Counted from the first letter of the stretch, positions 47,601 to 53,400 are shown. The stretch is DNA of 64,000 bases from Girardinichthys multiradiatus (GCF_021462225.1 NC_061801.1:10288125-10352124); one strand, 5' to 3'. Notes: generated by a model from the sequence alone, not told the origin. Numbers and translations: made by a program.

Positions 47601-48474
47601 GGGTCTTATGGTGAGGGGTTGTTCTTCAGGGCCTGGTATGGCCCGTGGTTCCAGTGAAACTAACTCTTAATGCTGCAGCATACCAAGACATTTTGGAAAA
47701 TTGCTGCCCCTAACAGTTTGAGGATGGTCCCAGTGTCAACATAACTGCACACCAGTGTACATAGCAAGGTCTATAAGAACATGGATGAGCTAGTTTGGGG
47801 TGGATAAACTTGACTGGCCTGCACAGAGCAAATACCTCAACTACTTGAAGGACCTTTGGGATGAAATACTGTGGAGAATGCGAACCTGGCTTCCTTGTTG
47901 GATATTTGCACTTGACCTCACAAACGTTCTTCTGGAAAAATTGCCAAACATTTCTATAAAAACACTTCTAAACCTTTTAGGCAACTCTGGAAGAGCTAAA
48001 GCTGTAATAGATGTAAATGGCAAGACTACTCAATATTAAAGCATTTGTATTAAGAATGGACTGTGATTAAAATTAATTTGTGTCTAAAGGAAAGCAACTA
48101 CTTATAGCAACATCATGAACTGAATACTTATATTTATTAAGTACCATTACATTAAAGTGCTGGAAATGCAAAAGCAACTGACTACTCTTACTAAGTTCTT
48201 AGTAAGGTGAACATTGTATGAGTGAGTTGTATAGTTAAATATATACATTCTGTACATTTCTGACTGCCTTGTTTGTGTTTCTGTCCTCAGGGGCACAGGA
48301 TTTGGCTTCTGTAATGCCATATGTAAGCTGGCAGCAGTGCTTGGCAACCTGATTTTTGGCTCATTGGTTGGCATTACCAAGGCTATCCCTATTCTCCTGG
48401 CATCATCTGTTTTGGTCGGGGGCGGATTGGTTGGCCTCCGACTACCGGACACACGCTCCAATGTCCTCATGTAA
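1397..48474 (+). CDS. sv2c: sv2c, synaptic vesicle glycoprotein 2C (3' part, 11 exons)
   Basis: SV2 proteins are 12-segment major-facilitator-like glycoproteins of synaptic and secretory vesicles that bind synaptotagmin and modulate vesicle release. In mammals the SV2C luminal domain is also a receptor for botulinum neurotoxin A (family knowledge). Eleven exons, joined at AG/GT sites with compatible phases, give about 533 residues ending in [10 protein letters not shown] and TAA. Residues favouring SV2C over SV2A/B include [44 protein letters not shown] and [12 protein letters not shown]. The first seen codon is split and lies at about residue 190 of the roughly 727-residue family; the cytoplasmic N-terminus and TM1 lie upstream of the window. 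Intron sizes range from 83 bp to 13.6 kb, and the large ones are packed with transposons. No internal stop or frameshift was seen, so the gene appears functional. Paralogue choice is from remembered family sequences. Confidence 0.93.
1578..2177. other. sv2c intron, mostly unassigned
   Basis: Unique-looking intron. A degenerate LINE tail (ttcatttatata... then tctcgagacactttacaa) can be made out at about 2055-2105 by similarity to 20555-20605. Confidence 0.35.
2178..3788 (+). mobile_element. Tc1-like transposon, copy 1 (inactivated)
   Basis: A 1,611-bp element bounded by CAGGTCCTTCTCAAAATATT and its inverse, with roughly 200-bp terminal inverted repeats. The right end abuts TA; the left flank reads AA, so the expected TA duplication has decayed on one side. 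It belongs to the same family as the copies at 24229-32803 and 56903-58512. Confidence 0.93.
2506..3511 (+). pseudogene. Tc1 transposase pseudogene (copy 1)
   Basis: It starts [20 protein letters not shown] and carries the paired helix-turn-helix region ([16 protein letters not shown]) and the DDE domain. An extra G near 2948 shifts the frame just before DESKFCM. CAG has become TAG at 3428-3430. The second catalytic Asp is Gly (HGLAPAHS instead of HDLAPAHS). The DESK Asp and the Glu of NPIENLW remain. It cannot make an active enzyme; the comparison is with the intact copy at 57180-58184. Confidence 0.92.
3812..4260 (+). repeat. T-rich dispersed element, copy 1
   Basis: T- and TTTTG-rich sequence with a C-rich second half ending near taaaataaaccg. 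The texture and order resemble 6800-7365 and 46430-47000, and match a non-coding retroposed repeat I have seen commonly in fish genomes. A 109-residue open frame across it is judged accidental. Confidence 0.35.
4395..5040. repeat. Degenerate tandem array, unit about 110-120 bp
   Basis: About six diverged units, each with a gcaataactctgtc-like start, a gagacacaaa segment, an aagcactgagcc segment and a tatggaaag segment (starts near 4409, 4525, 4633, 4753, 4845 and 4960). The unit resembles LINE 3'-region sequence at about 20935-21050. No coding is evident. Confidence 0.6.
5050..6117. other. sv2c intron, no feature seen
   Basis: Unique-looking AT-rich intron sequence with no long open frame and no repeat I can name. 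Confidence 0.4.
6118..6795 (+). mobile_element. Tc1-like relic, plus orientation
   Basis: It carries the non-coding lead and N-terminal transposase region of an old Tc1 family: gtccacctatgtgtaattta, gacaggtcaaggagaaagtt, then gtacaactgcaaacctacca and tggcctttatggaaa. It is heavily mutated, with no open frame. It is related to 38215-39200 and, reversed, to 11466-12000. Confidence 0.7.
6800..7365 (+). repeat. T-rich dispersed element, copy 2
   Basis: Same texture as 3812-4260 and 46430-47000: T-rich first half, C-rich second half, ending attaaatattcaactc and then aaaccctgacaaa. It contains a frame of 118 codons judged accidental. Confidence 0.4.
7370..8069. other. sv2c intron, no feature seen
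   Basis: AT-rich intron sequence; no open frame or repeat recognised. Confidence 0.4.
8070..8360 (+). mobile_element. LINE 3'-end fragment
   Basis: The end of a LINE reverse-transcriptase frame can be read (tggaatgacctactcagcgt, then ctctttagagagcatctcct). A 3' UTR follows, ending aataaaagtgtctgacaaatg, a tail typical of Rex1/CR1-like fish LINEs. It is strongly 5' truncated and ends about 100 bp before the sv2c exon at 8459. Confidence 0.6.
8459..8610 (+). CDS. sv2c: sv2c exon: TM4 end and TM5
   Basis: The acceptor is atttacag and the donor is g|gtaagt. The exon completes the split Gly codon and reads [20 protein letters not shown], then a TM5 segment ([18 protein letters not shown]) and IIPHYG. 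The phase fits both neighbouring exons. The [11 protein letters not shown] stretch is nearly invariant in SV2. A LINE 3' relic ends only about 100 bp upstream of the acceptor. Confidence 0.95.
8611..9248. other. sv2c intron, no feature seen
   Basis: Intron sequence without recognised features; the short open frame at 8862-9047 has no support. Confidence 0.4.
9249..9445. mobile_element. Tc1-like relic, left part
   Basis: It begins tacagcgcctggtaaaaata, the terminal repeat of an old Tc1-like family, and continues to gccaattctttgcaaca. The remainder of this type of relic appears at 11466-12000, so the intervening 2 kb may be an insertion into it. Confidence 0.55.
9474..11456. mobile_element. 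2-kb element with 60-bp inverted arms
   Basis: The left arm (9474-9533) and right arm (11397-11456) are inverted copies matching at about 54 of 60 positions; the shared core is aaataaataa(g/a)tgactcaa. The interior (9931-11396) has no open frame. The arms sit between the two halves of a Tc1 relic, which fits a non-autonomous DNA transposon that inserted there. Family unknown; target duplication not resolved. Confidence 0.5.
9536..9917 (+). mobile_element. tRNA-derived SINE, near full length
   Basis: Box A (ggtgcagttgg) and box B (gggttcaattccc) show a tRNA-like head. A body follows (gcatggagtttgcatgttct ... cccatagactgctggagata) and an (actg)n tail ending near 9880. A 13-bp direct repeat, aaaaagaagctat, flanks it at 9523-9535 and 9918-9930. 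The duplication encloses about 37 bases beyond the tail. The same family, reversed and truncated, is at 32854-32992 and 59687-59779. Confidence 0.85.
11466..12000 (-). mobile_element. Tc1-like relic, reverse orientation
   Basis: It reads as the complement of a Tc1-like transposase and terminal region: tcaagctctgttgaattgga, gccattctaacacatgaaca, ttgctgtcctgctggaagat, gagcatgatgctgccaac, then the terminal part up to gggcattgtac. An internal deletion after ctgccaac removes most of the transposase. Confidence 0.65.
12001..16110. other. Large sv2c intron segment, mostly unassigned
   Basis: No coding exon is evident. Simple repeats include a T-run at 13448-13463 and (TG)n at 13637-13670. Near 14936-15010 there is a short degenerate piece of a common fish repeat (aaatggactgaatttatata). 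Open frames at 15385-15673 overlap on both strands in a less AT-rich patch and have no family resemblance. Confidence 0.4.
16111..16275 (+). mobile_element. SINE-like relic
   Basis: A degenerate box-B-like stretch (aggatcacatcctggcctgt) is followed by actgcatacccttcccttgc and an ending of ggtcactagtgcctaaaaaa. This order fits a tRNA-derived fish SINE. The head is too mutated for a firm family call. Confidence 0.4.
16919..17052 (+). CDS. sv2c: sv2c exon: TM6
   Basis: The acceptor is tgtgtgcag and the donor is gag|gtaaaa. It encodes [17 protein letters not shown], then TM6 ([17 protein letters not shown]) and [10 protein letters not shown], and ends in phase 0. MPESPRF is the conserved start of the large cytoplasmic loop. 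Confidence 0.95.
17427..19353. mobile_element. Candidate DNA transposon with inverted ends
   Basis: The left end, gggcccatattcacaaagat, and the inverse of the right end, gtacccgtattcacaatgaa, are imperfect inverted repeats about 1.93 kb apart, both continuing into ctaag-rich subterminal sequence. This resembles a PIF/Harbinger- or hAT-like non-autonomous family of fish. An L1 fragment lies inside it. No transposase frame was recognised, and target duplications are unclear. Confidence 0.5.
18020..18890 (-). mobile_element. L1-type LINE fragment (C-terminal half of ORF2)
   Basis: Minus-strand translation gives [20 protein letters not shown], then [20 protein letters not shown] and [15 protein letters not shown], the block just C-terminal to the L1 reverse-transcriptase core. 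It continues in broken frames through [15 protein letters not shown] to about 18020. The catalytic core and endonuclease are missing, and there are stops, including one near 18440. It is a dead, truncated copy. Confidence 0.85.
19631..19720 (+). CDS. sv2c: sv2c exon: cytoplasmic loop, first part
   Basis: Thirty codons in phase 0, between acceptor tctcccag and donor acc|gtgagt. It encodes [20 protein letters not shown] and then [10 protein letters not shown], a block conserved in all SV2 paralogues. An alternative acceptor (acag, four bases later) would break the frame. Only 83 bp separate it from the next exon. Confidence 0.95.
19804..19914 (+). CDS. sv2c: sv2c exon: cytoplasmic loop, divergent part
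   Basis: Thirty-seven codons in phase 0, between acceptor ccctgcag and donor gga|gtatgc. It begins [17 protein letters not shown] and continues [20 protein letters not shown]. Mammalian SV2 paralogues carry a DTGTWY(R/Q)R motif here; this copy keeps the length but not the motif. The exon is short and the donor is weaker than its neighbours, but frame and flanking exons support it. Confidence 0.88.
20007..20095 (+). CDS. sv2c: sv2c exon: entry to TM7
   Basis: The acceptor is ctaacag and the donor is gg|gtaaga. It encodes [19 protein letters not shown] then [11 protein letters not shown], the start of TM7, and ends two bases into a Gly codon. MRCFNYPV is an SV2C-type sequence; SV2A and SV2B differ at this point. 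Confidence 0.95.
20096..20532. other. sv2c intron, no feature seen
   Basis: Start of the 13.6-kb intron; no repeat or coding sequence recognised before the LINE tail at about 20533. Confidence 0.4.
22091..22400 (+). mobile_element. 5'-truncated LINE 3' end inserted in the L2-like LINE
   Basis: Nearly the same as 43611-43920, from acataaactgtttagagttt through the shared 3' UTR to the gattctgattctg tail, with about five differences in the first 170 bases. It is inserted in the opposite orientation to the host LINE and breaks its reading frame. A clear target duplication was not found. Confidence 0.85.
22396..23898 (-). pseudogene. LINE reverse-transcriptase ORF fragment
   Basis: About 500 open codons encode the reverse-transcriptase domain: [62 protein letters not shown] and the catalytic YADD (23014-23025). 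It continues into the thumb and C-terminal region ([36 protein letters not shown]). The C-terminus is cut by the LINE tail inserted at 22091-22400; the remainder resumes beyond it. The long uninterrupted frame suggests a young copy. There is no endonuclease domain. Confidence 0.85.
23924..24228. other. Intron sequence between LINE and Tc1 copy 2
   Basis: No repeat or coding sequence recognised. Confidence 0.35.
24557..25545 (+). pseudogene. Tc1 transposase pseudogene (copy 2)
   Basis: The frame opens at the family start (MGKTADL...) but hits CGA-to-TGA at 24647-24649. A 16-bp deletion near 24700, after AGTCTGTGG, then shifts the frame. From there to the stop at 25545 the frame is open and retains the DDE residues ([22 protein letters not shown]). 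An ATG at 24646 would start a 299-residue product without an intact DNA-binding region. Confidence 0.92.
25649..25941 (-). repeat. ERV LTR (3' LTR in element orientation)
   Basis: It is 293 bp, starts TGTTAGGTATT and ends CATCCAACA on the plus strand. On the minus strand it contains TATATAAATA (25761-25770), overlapping an AATAAA (25759-25764), so promoter and polyadenylation signals are closely packed. The polypurine tract lies just outside at 25944-25956. Confidence 0.93.
25944..25956 (-). other. ERV polypurine tract
   Basis: Minus-strand sequence AAAAGGAGGGA lies directly before the 3' LTR, where plus-strand DNA priming occurs in LTR elements. Position and composition fit. Confidence 0.75.
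26104..26277. repeat. 29-bp minisatellite inside the ERV
   Basis: Six copies of a 29-bp unit (atacttgaaatcataaaaat plus nine bases), starting at 26104, 26133, 26162, 26191, 26220 and 26249. Units differ mainly at one A/G position. It occupies the place where most of env would be expected. Confidence 0.95.
26468..26686 (-). pseudogene. Possible env start of the ERV
   Basis: A 72-codon minus-strand frame begins 79 bp after the integrase stop. It has an N-terminal hydrophobic stretch ([17 protein letters not shown]) that could be a signal peptide. Position suggests env. No surface or transmembrane subunit motif is visible, and sequence beyond it leads into the minisatellite. Assignment rests on position only. 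Confidence 0.4.
26765..27130 (-). pseudogene. ERV integrase C-terminal region
   Basis: Minus-strand frame with [15 protein letters not shown] and [18 protein letters not shown], the GPY/F-type C-terminal DNA-binding domain of gammaretrovirus-like integrases, ending in a stop near 26765. Its upstream junction with the catalytic core is broken. Confidence 0.8.
27265..27480 (-). pseudogene. ERV integrase catalytic-core fragment
   Basis: Contains [20 protein letters not shown], where SDNGTHF carries the second catalytic Asp of the D,D-35-E triad. The frame decays soon after ([11 protein letters not shown]), and the first Asp region is not visible upstream. Non-functional. Confidence 0.8.
27558..28655 (-). 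pseudogene. ERV pol fragment: RT start, RNase H, integrase lead
   Basis: The frame holds the N-terminal reverse-transcriptase entry ([20 protein letters not shown]). It then passes directly to the RNase H domain, with catalytic Asp/Glu/Asp in [15 protein letters not shown] and YTDSQYVF. The palm and its YxDD-type motif are absent, which indicates an internal deletion near 28215-28270. A second frame at 27558-27782 holds the segment between RNase H and integrase. The product would have no polymerase activity. Confidence 0.85.
28660..31640 (-). other. Non-coding interior of the ERV (gag region replaced or lost)
   Basis: AT-rich, with no minus-strand frame resembling gag. Pieces of unrelated repeats appear: a possible fragment at about 29395-29475 (tattagcgctttt...cacacattcacacac) and gtccggttttggcccgcgga at 30244, resembling a hAT-like terminus. 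The gag gene was apparently deleted or replaced by other repeat DNA. Confidence 0.45.
31690..32060. repeat. Two-copy 185-bp tandem duplication in the ERV leader
   Basis: The run ttgtcactattcctttcacg at 31786 recurs at 31971 with the following 80 bases nearly unchanged. The upstream atagcgctta(t/c)tctattccct recurs as well, giving a period of about 185 bp. Confidence 0.85.
32308..32326 (-). other. ERV primer-binding site, tRNA-Tyr-like
   Basis: The minus strand just inside the 5' LTR starts TGGTCCTTCG. The plus strand reads ATCCGGCTTCGAAGGACCA, which matches the 3' end of vertebrate tRNA-Tyr plus CCA except for one extra T. It lies five bases from the LTR. Confidence 0.7.
32332..32624 (-). 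repeat. ERV LTR (5' LTR in element orientation)
   Basis: Second copy of the 293-bp LTR. I found no difference from 25649-25941 on reading them side by side. GGAAT follows at 32625-32629. Confidence 0.93.
32854..32992 (-). mobile_element. 5'-truncated SINE, reverse orientation
   Basis: It begins with the (cagt)n tail complement and reads gtgggtcgcggggagttggt and agtctatgggcgagaggcag. The direct repeat tttacagaaca is at 32843-32853 and 32993-33003. Same family as 9536-9917. Confidence 0.88.
33004..33654. other. sv2c intron end, no feature seen
   Basis: Intron sequence leading to the polypyrimidine tract and acceptor at 33654. Confidence 0.4.
33655..33819 (+). CDS. sv2c: sv2c exon: TM7 end and start of luminal domain
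   Basis: The acceptor is ttgctgttgcag and the donor is ag|gtacag. It encodes [20 protein letters not shown], then luminal sequence with an N-glycosylation sequon (FNFT) in [13 protein letters not shown]. It ends two bases into an Arg codon. A 13.6-kb intron full of nested elements precedes it, and a TA/TG microsatellite begins about 60 bp after the donor. Confidence 0.95.
33882..33972. repeat. Compound (TA)n(TG)n microsatellite
   Basis: A run of TA with occasional TG is followed by about 19 TG units. It starts about 60 bp after the donor of the exon ending at 33819 and creates artefactual open frames on both strands. Confidence 0.95.
34215..34530 (+). mobile_element. Tc1-like relic
   Basis: A Tc1-like C-terminal coding remnant is visible (cctcacaaatgtgcttctgg, aaactcactcctaaactttg, ending near catattaaaccctatg). 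It is short, frame-broken and internally deleted. Confidence 0.55.
34531..35349. other. sv2c intron, no feature seen
   Basis: AT-rich intron; an antisense 94-codon frame at 35053-35337 has no recognisable family. Confidence 0.35.
35350..35600 (+). mobile_element. tRNA-derived SINE, second family
   Basis: Box A (tggcctagtggttagag) and box B (ggtttgaatccca) are spaced as in a tRNA head. The body runs gtccttgagcaagaccctta and cactgctccctatacagatg, and the tail is aataaagtctatgttattat with (tta)n. It differs from the family at 9536. Confidence 0.8.
35601..36972. other. sv2c intron, no feature seen
   Basis: No exon or named repeat recognised; several short open frames overlap on both strands without support. 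Confidence 0.35.
36986..37009. mobile_element. Tail-only SINE insertion, (ACTG)6
   Basis: Exactly 24 bases of ACTG units lie between two copies of atattaggtatag (36973-36985 and 37010-37022). The tail of the SINE family at 9536 is the same (actg)n, so this looks like an insertion truncated to the tail. Confidence 0.65.
37067..38210 (+). mobile_element. Tc1-like relic with transposase remnants
   Basis: The left end, actgtaccttacaaaagtatt, is the old Tc1-type terminus. Inside are decayed coding landmarks: cccaggtctggccatccaag, aaggaggaaaccattgctct, gccagctcaacatccaagaa and acaatgactccagacacacc. No usable frame remains. Confidence 0.75.
38215..39200 (+). mobile_element. Tc1-like relic, second in series
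   Basis: Starts gtgtgtaatttaatctcatt and reads cagctgttctgtgaaggcct, gacaggttagagatagggct, ggcacaactacaaacctact and agagcattaatcagaaaagc, then a decayed C-terminal part and terminal AT-rich sequence. Same family as 6118-6795. It lies head-to-tail with the relic at 37067. Confidence 0.75.
39201..40110. other. sv2c intron, no feature seen
   Basis: Unassigned intron sequence ending in the acceptor ctcctcccag. Confidence 0.4.
40111..40244 (+). CDS. sv2c: sv2c exon: luminal beta-helix domain
   Basis: The acceptor is ctcctcccag and the donor is g|gtgagt. It encodes [20 protein letters not shown], then [20 protein letters not shown] and FYNT. The five-residue phenylalanine spacing fits the pentapeptide-like right-handed helix of the SV2 luminal domain, and FKNCT supplies a sequon. 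In mammals this region is the part recognised by botulinum neurotoxin A. Confidence 0.94.
40245..41795. other. sv2c intron, no feature seen
   Basis: AT-rich intron; no repeat or exon recognised before the LINE at about 41796. Confidence 0.4.
41796..43920 (+). mobile_element. CR1/L2-like LINE, 5' truncated
   Basis: Starts inside the region between endonuclease and reverse transcriptase ([10 protein letters not shown]), continues through the reverse transcriptase to a C-terminal [18 protein letters not shown] and a stop near 43725. It ends in a 3' UTR with a (gattct)n tail at 43900-43920. Its last 310 bases recur at 22091-22400. Clade assignment is by motif style only. Confidence 0.88.
41877..43726 (+). 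pseudogene. LINE reverse-transcriptase ORF, broken
   Basis: The first part (41877-42137) reads [20 protein letters not shown] and ends in a TGA. The main frame (42201-43355) holds [65 protein letters not shown] and the catalytic FADD (about 43048-43059). A frameshift near 43340 moves the C-terminal part to 43360-43726 ([20 protein letters not shown]). One stop and one frameshift inactivate an otherwise well-preserved copy. Confidence 0.88.
43921..45064. other. sv2c intron, unassigned apart from a microsatellite
   Basis: Contains a (TG)n run at about 44617-44672; nothing else recognised. Confidence 0.5.
45065..45268 (+). CDS. sv2c: sv2c exon: luminal domain end and TM8
   Basis: The acceptor is ttctacag and the donor is g|gtaggt. 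It starts [20 protein letters not shown] and continues [19 protein letters not shown] and NKT are two further sequons. TM8 follows ([20 protein letters not shown]), then the second MFS-type loop [10 protein letters not shown]. Confidence 0.95.
45423..45582 (+). CDS. sv2c: sv2c exon: TM9 and TM10
   Basis: The acceptor is gtcctgcag and the donor is ag|gtgagt. It encodes [17 protein letters not shown] (TM9) and [18 protein letters not shown] (TM10), then [16 protein letters not shown]. It follows the previous exon after a 154-bp intron and ends two bases into an Arg codon. Confidence 0.95.
45583..46429. other. sv2c intron, no feature seen
   Basis: Last intron, first part. No repeat was named, although the patch at 46020-46320 is less AT-rich and could be an old element. 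Confidence 0.35.
46430..47000 (+). repeat. T-rich dispersed element, copy 3
   Basis: Starts tgttatgatccttaggtgtt and ends cttattaaattcttcatttt. Same layout as 3812-4260 and 6800-7365. Its 165-codon frame (46602-47099) is leucine- and serine-rich because of composition, not a gene. Confidence 0.45.
47200..48060 (+). mobile_element. Tc1-like relic with transposase remnants
   Basis: Landmarks in order: cagagtgggtacagaacagg, gagctgcagacctccaaact, tggatttggtggttcccaag, tttgggagtgggggtcttat, cttgactggcctgcacagag, cctcacaaacgttcttctgg, and an end at caagactactcaatattaaa. All frames are broken. It ends about 230 bp before the terminal sv2c exon. Confidence 0.75.
48291..48474 (+). CDS. sv2c: sv2c terminal coding exon: TM11, TM12, stop
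   Basis: The acceptor is ctgtcctcag. It encodes [39 protein letters not shown] and [20 protein letters not shown], then Met and TAA at 48472-48474. The end is at the family's normal C-terminus. Confidence 0.95.
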
Positions 48475-50490
48475 ACGTCGGCTAGGAAAACTGGGTTTAC
48501 CAGGTCTTTACTCAGCATACTGAACATACATTTTGAGCTATTGTTTATCTGAATATTACTAAAACAATCATTTCTGTCATGTCATAAAGTGTGTCATTTA
48601 AAAGAACCAATGCTAAATATCATGAAAACTCAAATGCATTGCAGATGACTATTGTTCTGTTAATTCTGAGTAAAATACCTGGTGAAGGGTCTAATGCAGT
48701 TTCACAGAGCTGTAGATGGACAAAGAAAGCTTATATGGAAAATTGTCTTACAAAAGCACCAGATGCCAGTTTTTTCCTAAACTGTTGGTGTTCTTACAGG
48801 TTTAAAGCAAAAGGCTTATCTGTCATAAGTGGTGATTAAACTCTGTAAGTCAGCAGCTCATTAACTACAGGCTTTTTCGCACATGCAAGCCACAAAGGCA
48901 TGTACAAAGGCTGCAAAAGGCTTGGCGTTCCAGCAACCTTTCAAATATTCTCCAGTGTTGCTCAGAAAAAAAAGTAAATTGACTTATTTGGGCTTAAATT
49001 TCAGTGTTAAAAGTTCTGGCATTACCTCTGTTGAGTAGCACGTCTTCCAGAAGATAACAGTTTGAGTCCACGTTATTTTTCTTGTTTTTTTAAGTGAACT
49101 TTACTAAACACACATTTTAATGGGAATAGTATTGGTCAAGAAAAGAAAAAACAAACAAATTATACAAGAAAAAAATCCATTAAAGACAAACCAAATGAAA
49201 TGCACTAGTAGTTGTCAATGACTTTGCATCTTATAAACATCATAGCATTTTTCACTTCTGTTACTTTTAAATAAACTGTAGATTTAATAAAATGTATTCT
49301 TCCATTCCAATTAGTGCTCCAAACGATCACAAAAACAACATCAGCATCAAAAAGCATCAGCTTTATTTATGTTGTTATTTTGGAATAATCTACTTTGAAA
49401 GTATTCTCTTATTTTATGTCCCTCAACTGATTCATGTTTATGCCTTTTTGAAGGCAGAACCCACATGCATCGTCCTGTTGTATTTTGAAAAGTCAGCACA
49501 AATAAAGATGGCCGATACAAATGAAATGAAGCACGGTCGGTATAAAGCATCCAACTGTAGACGGCACCAGTTCAACCTTAGGAAAAGATGGGCACAAAAC
49601 AGCCAATATTACAAAGGTACTGATGATGAAGGGCTGAAATGACCAGCATCCTTGACAACAGCATCAAGGATAAACAAATTGAGAAAGTAGAGACAGTTAA
49701 TTTGGGTTAAAACACTCTGGATCCAAAGATACAGATGCTAATAAAAAAAAAAACATGATGTGCAAGATTTGGCAATGGGTGGTGTCAGGACAACTCAGCA
49801 ATATATTTTATCTGTCACCTAAACTTTTACCTTGAAGTCAATTAAGAACAACTGATGCAGAAAGTGATTGGAATTAATAAACATAGTTTGCTAAAGTAAA
49901 TACATGCATGAGATTTTAAAATAGCTGCACTAAAATGTGGGCAAATTTGCTTGGTCCAATTAACATGATCTTATTTATCACTAGTTGTGACTAGTTTATT
50001 TTTTAATTATTGTTTTACAGAGACTGGCTTACACTTCAATAAATACTTAGTGTAATACTGTAGCTAAATAACTGGCAGTATTTTAAAAGAAGATTCCTGA
50101 AGAAGGTTTAAGGTAAAAATTTGGTTTCAAGGCAAATCAGTGTTCTTCATGCGCAATAGATACACTGTTTTTCCAAACTCAATGAGTAATCCTTTTAAAT
50201 AAACTTTATGCAATATTGACTATAATTAAGCAGCCCTATTTAAAAGTTATTATTTTAAGGATGAACATCTTTCCAGGAATTACAGCAGTATTTACCGCCA
50301 TATCAATTATCAATAATCAAGTCGGATAGATTAATTAAGAGACGACCAATATTATCAGTTTTCCTAAAATGTCTTTACATTAACATTTGCTCTGTGTTTG
50401 TGTGTGAATATATGAATCCTAACTCCTCATAAGATGCTGGGAAAAAAAAAAAAAAAAAACTTAAAAAAACTATTATATATATATATATAT
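48475..50490 (+). other. Probable sv2c 3' UTR and flank
   Basis: No coding sequence is visible after the TAA. Candidate AATAAA signals occur in AT-rich sequence around 49271 and 49500, but no signal clearly marks transcript end. The minus-strand Rex3 element begins at about 50495, after an A-run and a TA run. Confidence 0.4.
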
Positions 50491-50494
50491 ATAT
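50440..50494. repeat. A-run and (TA)n at the Rex3 3' end
   Basis: Eighteen or so A residues at 50441-50459, further A/T sequence, then (TA)n to about 50493, directly abutting the Rex3 3' terminus. Confidence 0.85.
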
Positions 50495-53400
50495 TCGTTC
50501 GTCGTCTTCCGCTTATCCAGGACCGGGTCGCGGGGGCAGCAGACTCAGCAGAGACGCCCAGACGTCCCTCTCTCCAGACACCTCCTCCAGCTCCTCCAGG
50601 GGGAGCCCAAGGCGTTCCCAGGCCAGCCGAGAGACATAGTCCCTCCAGCGTGTCCTGGGCCATCCCCTGGGCCTCCTCCCGGTGGGACGTGCCTGGAACA
50701 CCTCCCGAGGAAGGCGTCCAGGAGGCATCCGGTATAGATGCCCGAGCCACCTCAACTGGCTCCTCTCAATGTGGAGGAGCAGCGGCTCTACTCCGAGCTC
50801 CTCCCGGATGGCAGAGCTCCTCACCCTATCTCTAAGGGAGTGCCCGGCCACCCTACGGAGGAAGCTCATTTCAGCCGCTTGTATCCGTGATCTCGTTCTT
50901 TCGGTCATGACCCAAAGTTCATGGCCATAGGTGAGGGTAGGAACGTAGACCGACCAGTAAATTGAGAGCTTTGCTTTTCGGCTCAGCTCTCTCTTCACCA
51001 CAATGGACCGGCACAGCGCCCCCATTACTGTGGCAGCTGCACCGATCCGTCTGTCGATCTCCCGCTCCATTCTTCCCTCACTCGTGAACAAGACCCCGAG
51101 ATACTCAAACTCCTCCACTTGAGGCAGGAACTCCCCTCCAACCTGAAGAGGACAAGCCACCCTTTTCCGGTCGAGTACCATGGCCTCGGACATGGAGGAG
51201 CTGATCCTCATCCCAGCCGCTTCACACTCGGCTGCGAACCACTACAGCGCATGCTGTAGGTCATGGCTAGAGGGGGCCAGCAGGACCACGTCATCCGCAA
51301 AAAGAAGAGACGAAATCCACTGGTCCCCAAACCAGACCCCCTCCGGCCCTTGGCTGCGTCTAGAAATCCTGTCCATAAAAGTTATGAACAGGACCGGCGA
51401 CAAAGGGCAGCCCTGCCGGAGTCCAACATGCACTGGGAAGAGGTCCGACTTAGTGCCGGCAATGCGGACCAAACTCCTGCTCCGCTCGTACAGGGACCGG
51501 ATGGCCCCTAATAAAGGGCCCCCGATTCCATACTCCTGGAGCACCCCCCACAGGGCATCACGAGGGACACAGTCGAATGCCTTCTCCAGGTCCACAAAAC
51601 ACATGTGAACCGGTTGGGCAAACTCCCATGAACCCTCGAGCACCCTGTAGAGGGTATAAAGCTGGTCCAGTGTTCCACGGCTGGGACCAAAACCACACTG
51701 TTCCTCCTGAAGCCGAGGTTCGACTATCGGTCGGACTCTCCTCTCCAATACCCTGGCATAGGCCTTACCAGGGAGGCTGAGGAGTGTGATCCCCCTGTAG
51801 TTGGAACACACCCTCCGGTCCCCCTTCTTATAAAGGGGGACCGGAGGGGGACCACCACCCCAGTCTGCCAGTCCAGAGGCACTGTCCCCGACCGCCACGC
51901 AATGTTGAAGAGGCGTGTCAACCATGACAGCCCTACAACATCCAGACACTTGAGGTACTCAGGGCGCATCTCATCCACCCCCGAAGTCTTGCCACCGCGG
52001 AGCTTTTTAACCACCTCGGTGACTTCAGCCTGGGTGATTAAAGAGTCCAACCCCGAGTCCCCAGCCTCTGTTTCCACCACGGAATGCGTGATGGCAGAAT
52101 TGAGGAGATCCTCGAAGTACTCCTTCCACCGCCCGATAGTGTCCTCAGTCGAGGTCAGCAGTCTCCCGCCCCCACCATAAACAGTGTTGGCAAAGCACTG
52201 CTTCCCCCTCCTGAGGCGCCGGACGGTTTGCCAGAATCGCTTCGAGGCCAACCGGTAGTCCTTCTCCATGGCCTCACCGAACTCTTCCCAGGCCCGAGTT
52301 TTTGCCTCTGCCCGGACCGCAGCACGCTTGGCCTCTCGGTACCCGTCAGCCGCCTCAGGAGTCCCACAAGCCAACCACAGCCGATAGGACTACTTCTTCA
52401 GCTTAACAGCATCCCTTACTGCCGGTGTCCACCACCGGGTTCTGGGATTGCCGCCACGACAGGCACCGCAGACCTTACGGCCGCAGCTATGGGCAGCAGC
52501 ATCGACAATAGATGCAGAGAACATGGTCCACTCGGACTCTATGTCTCCAACATCCCCCGGGATCTGGTCGAAGCTCTCCCGGAGGTGGGAGTTGAATACA
52601 TCCCTGGCCGAGGGCTCCGCCAGGCGTTCCCAGCAGACCCTCACTATGCGCTTGGGCCTGCCGAGTCTGTCCGGCTTTCTCCTCCTCCAGCGGATCCAAC
52701 TCAGCACCAGGTGATGATCAGTGGACAGCTCAGCCCCTCTCTTCACCCGAGTGTCCAAAACATGCGGCCGAAGGTCTGATGATACGACAACAAAGTCGAT
52801 CATCGACCTCCTGCCTAGGGTGTCCTGGTGCCAAGTGCACTGATGGACACCCTTATGTTTGAACATGGTGTTCGTTATGGACAATCCGTGACTAGCACAG
52901 AAGTCCAATAACAAAACACCACTCGGATTCAGATCGGGGAGGCCATTCCTCCTGATCACGCCTCTCCAGGTGTCACTGTCGTTCCCCAGCAGAATAATGG
53001 AGTCCCCGGGAGGGGCACTATCCAGCACCCCCGACAGGGACGCCAAGAAGGCAGGGTACTCTGCACTACCACTCGGCCCGTAGGCTGAAATGATAGTCAG
53101 AGACCTCTCCCCAACCCGAAGGCGCAGGGATACAACCCTCTCATCCACTGCGGTAAACCCCAACACGAGACGGCTGAGCTGGGGGGCAACAAGCAAACCC
53201 ACACCAGCCCGCCGCCTCTCCCCGTGGGCCACTCCAGAGTAGAAGAGAGTCCAACCCCTCTCAAGGAGATGGGTTCCAGAGCCCACGCTGTGCGTGGAGG
53301 CAAGCCCGACTATTTCTAGTCGATATCTCTCGACCTCCCGCACAAGCTCAGGCTCCTTCCCCCCCAGCGAGGTGACATTCCACGTCCCTAGAGCCAGCCT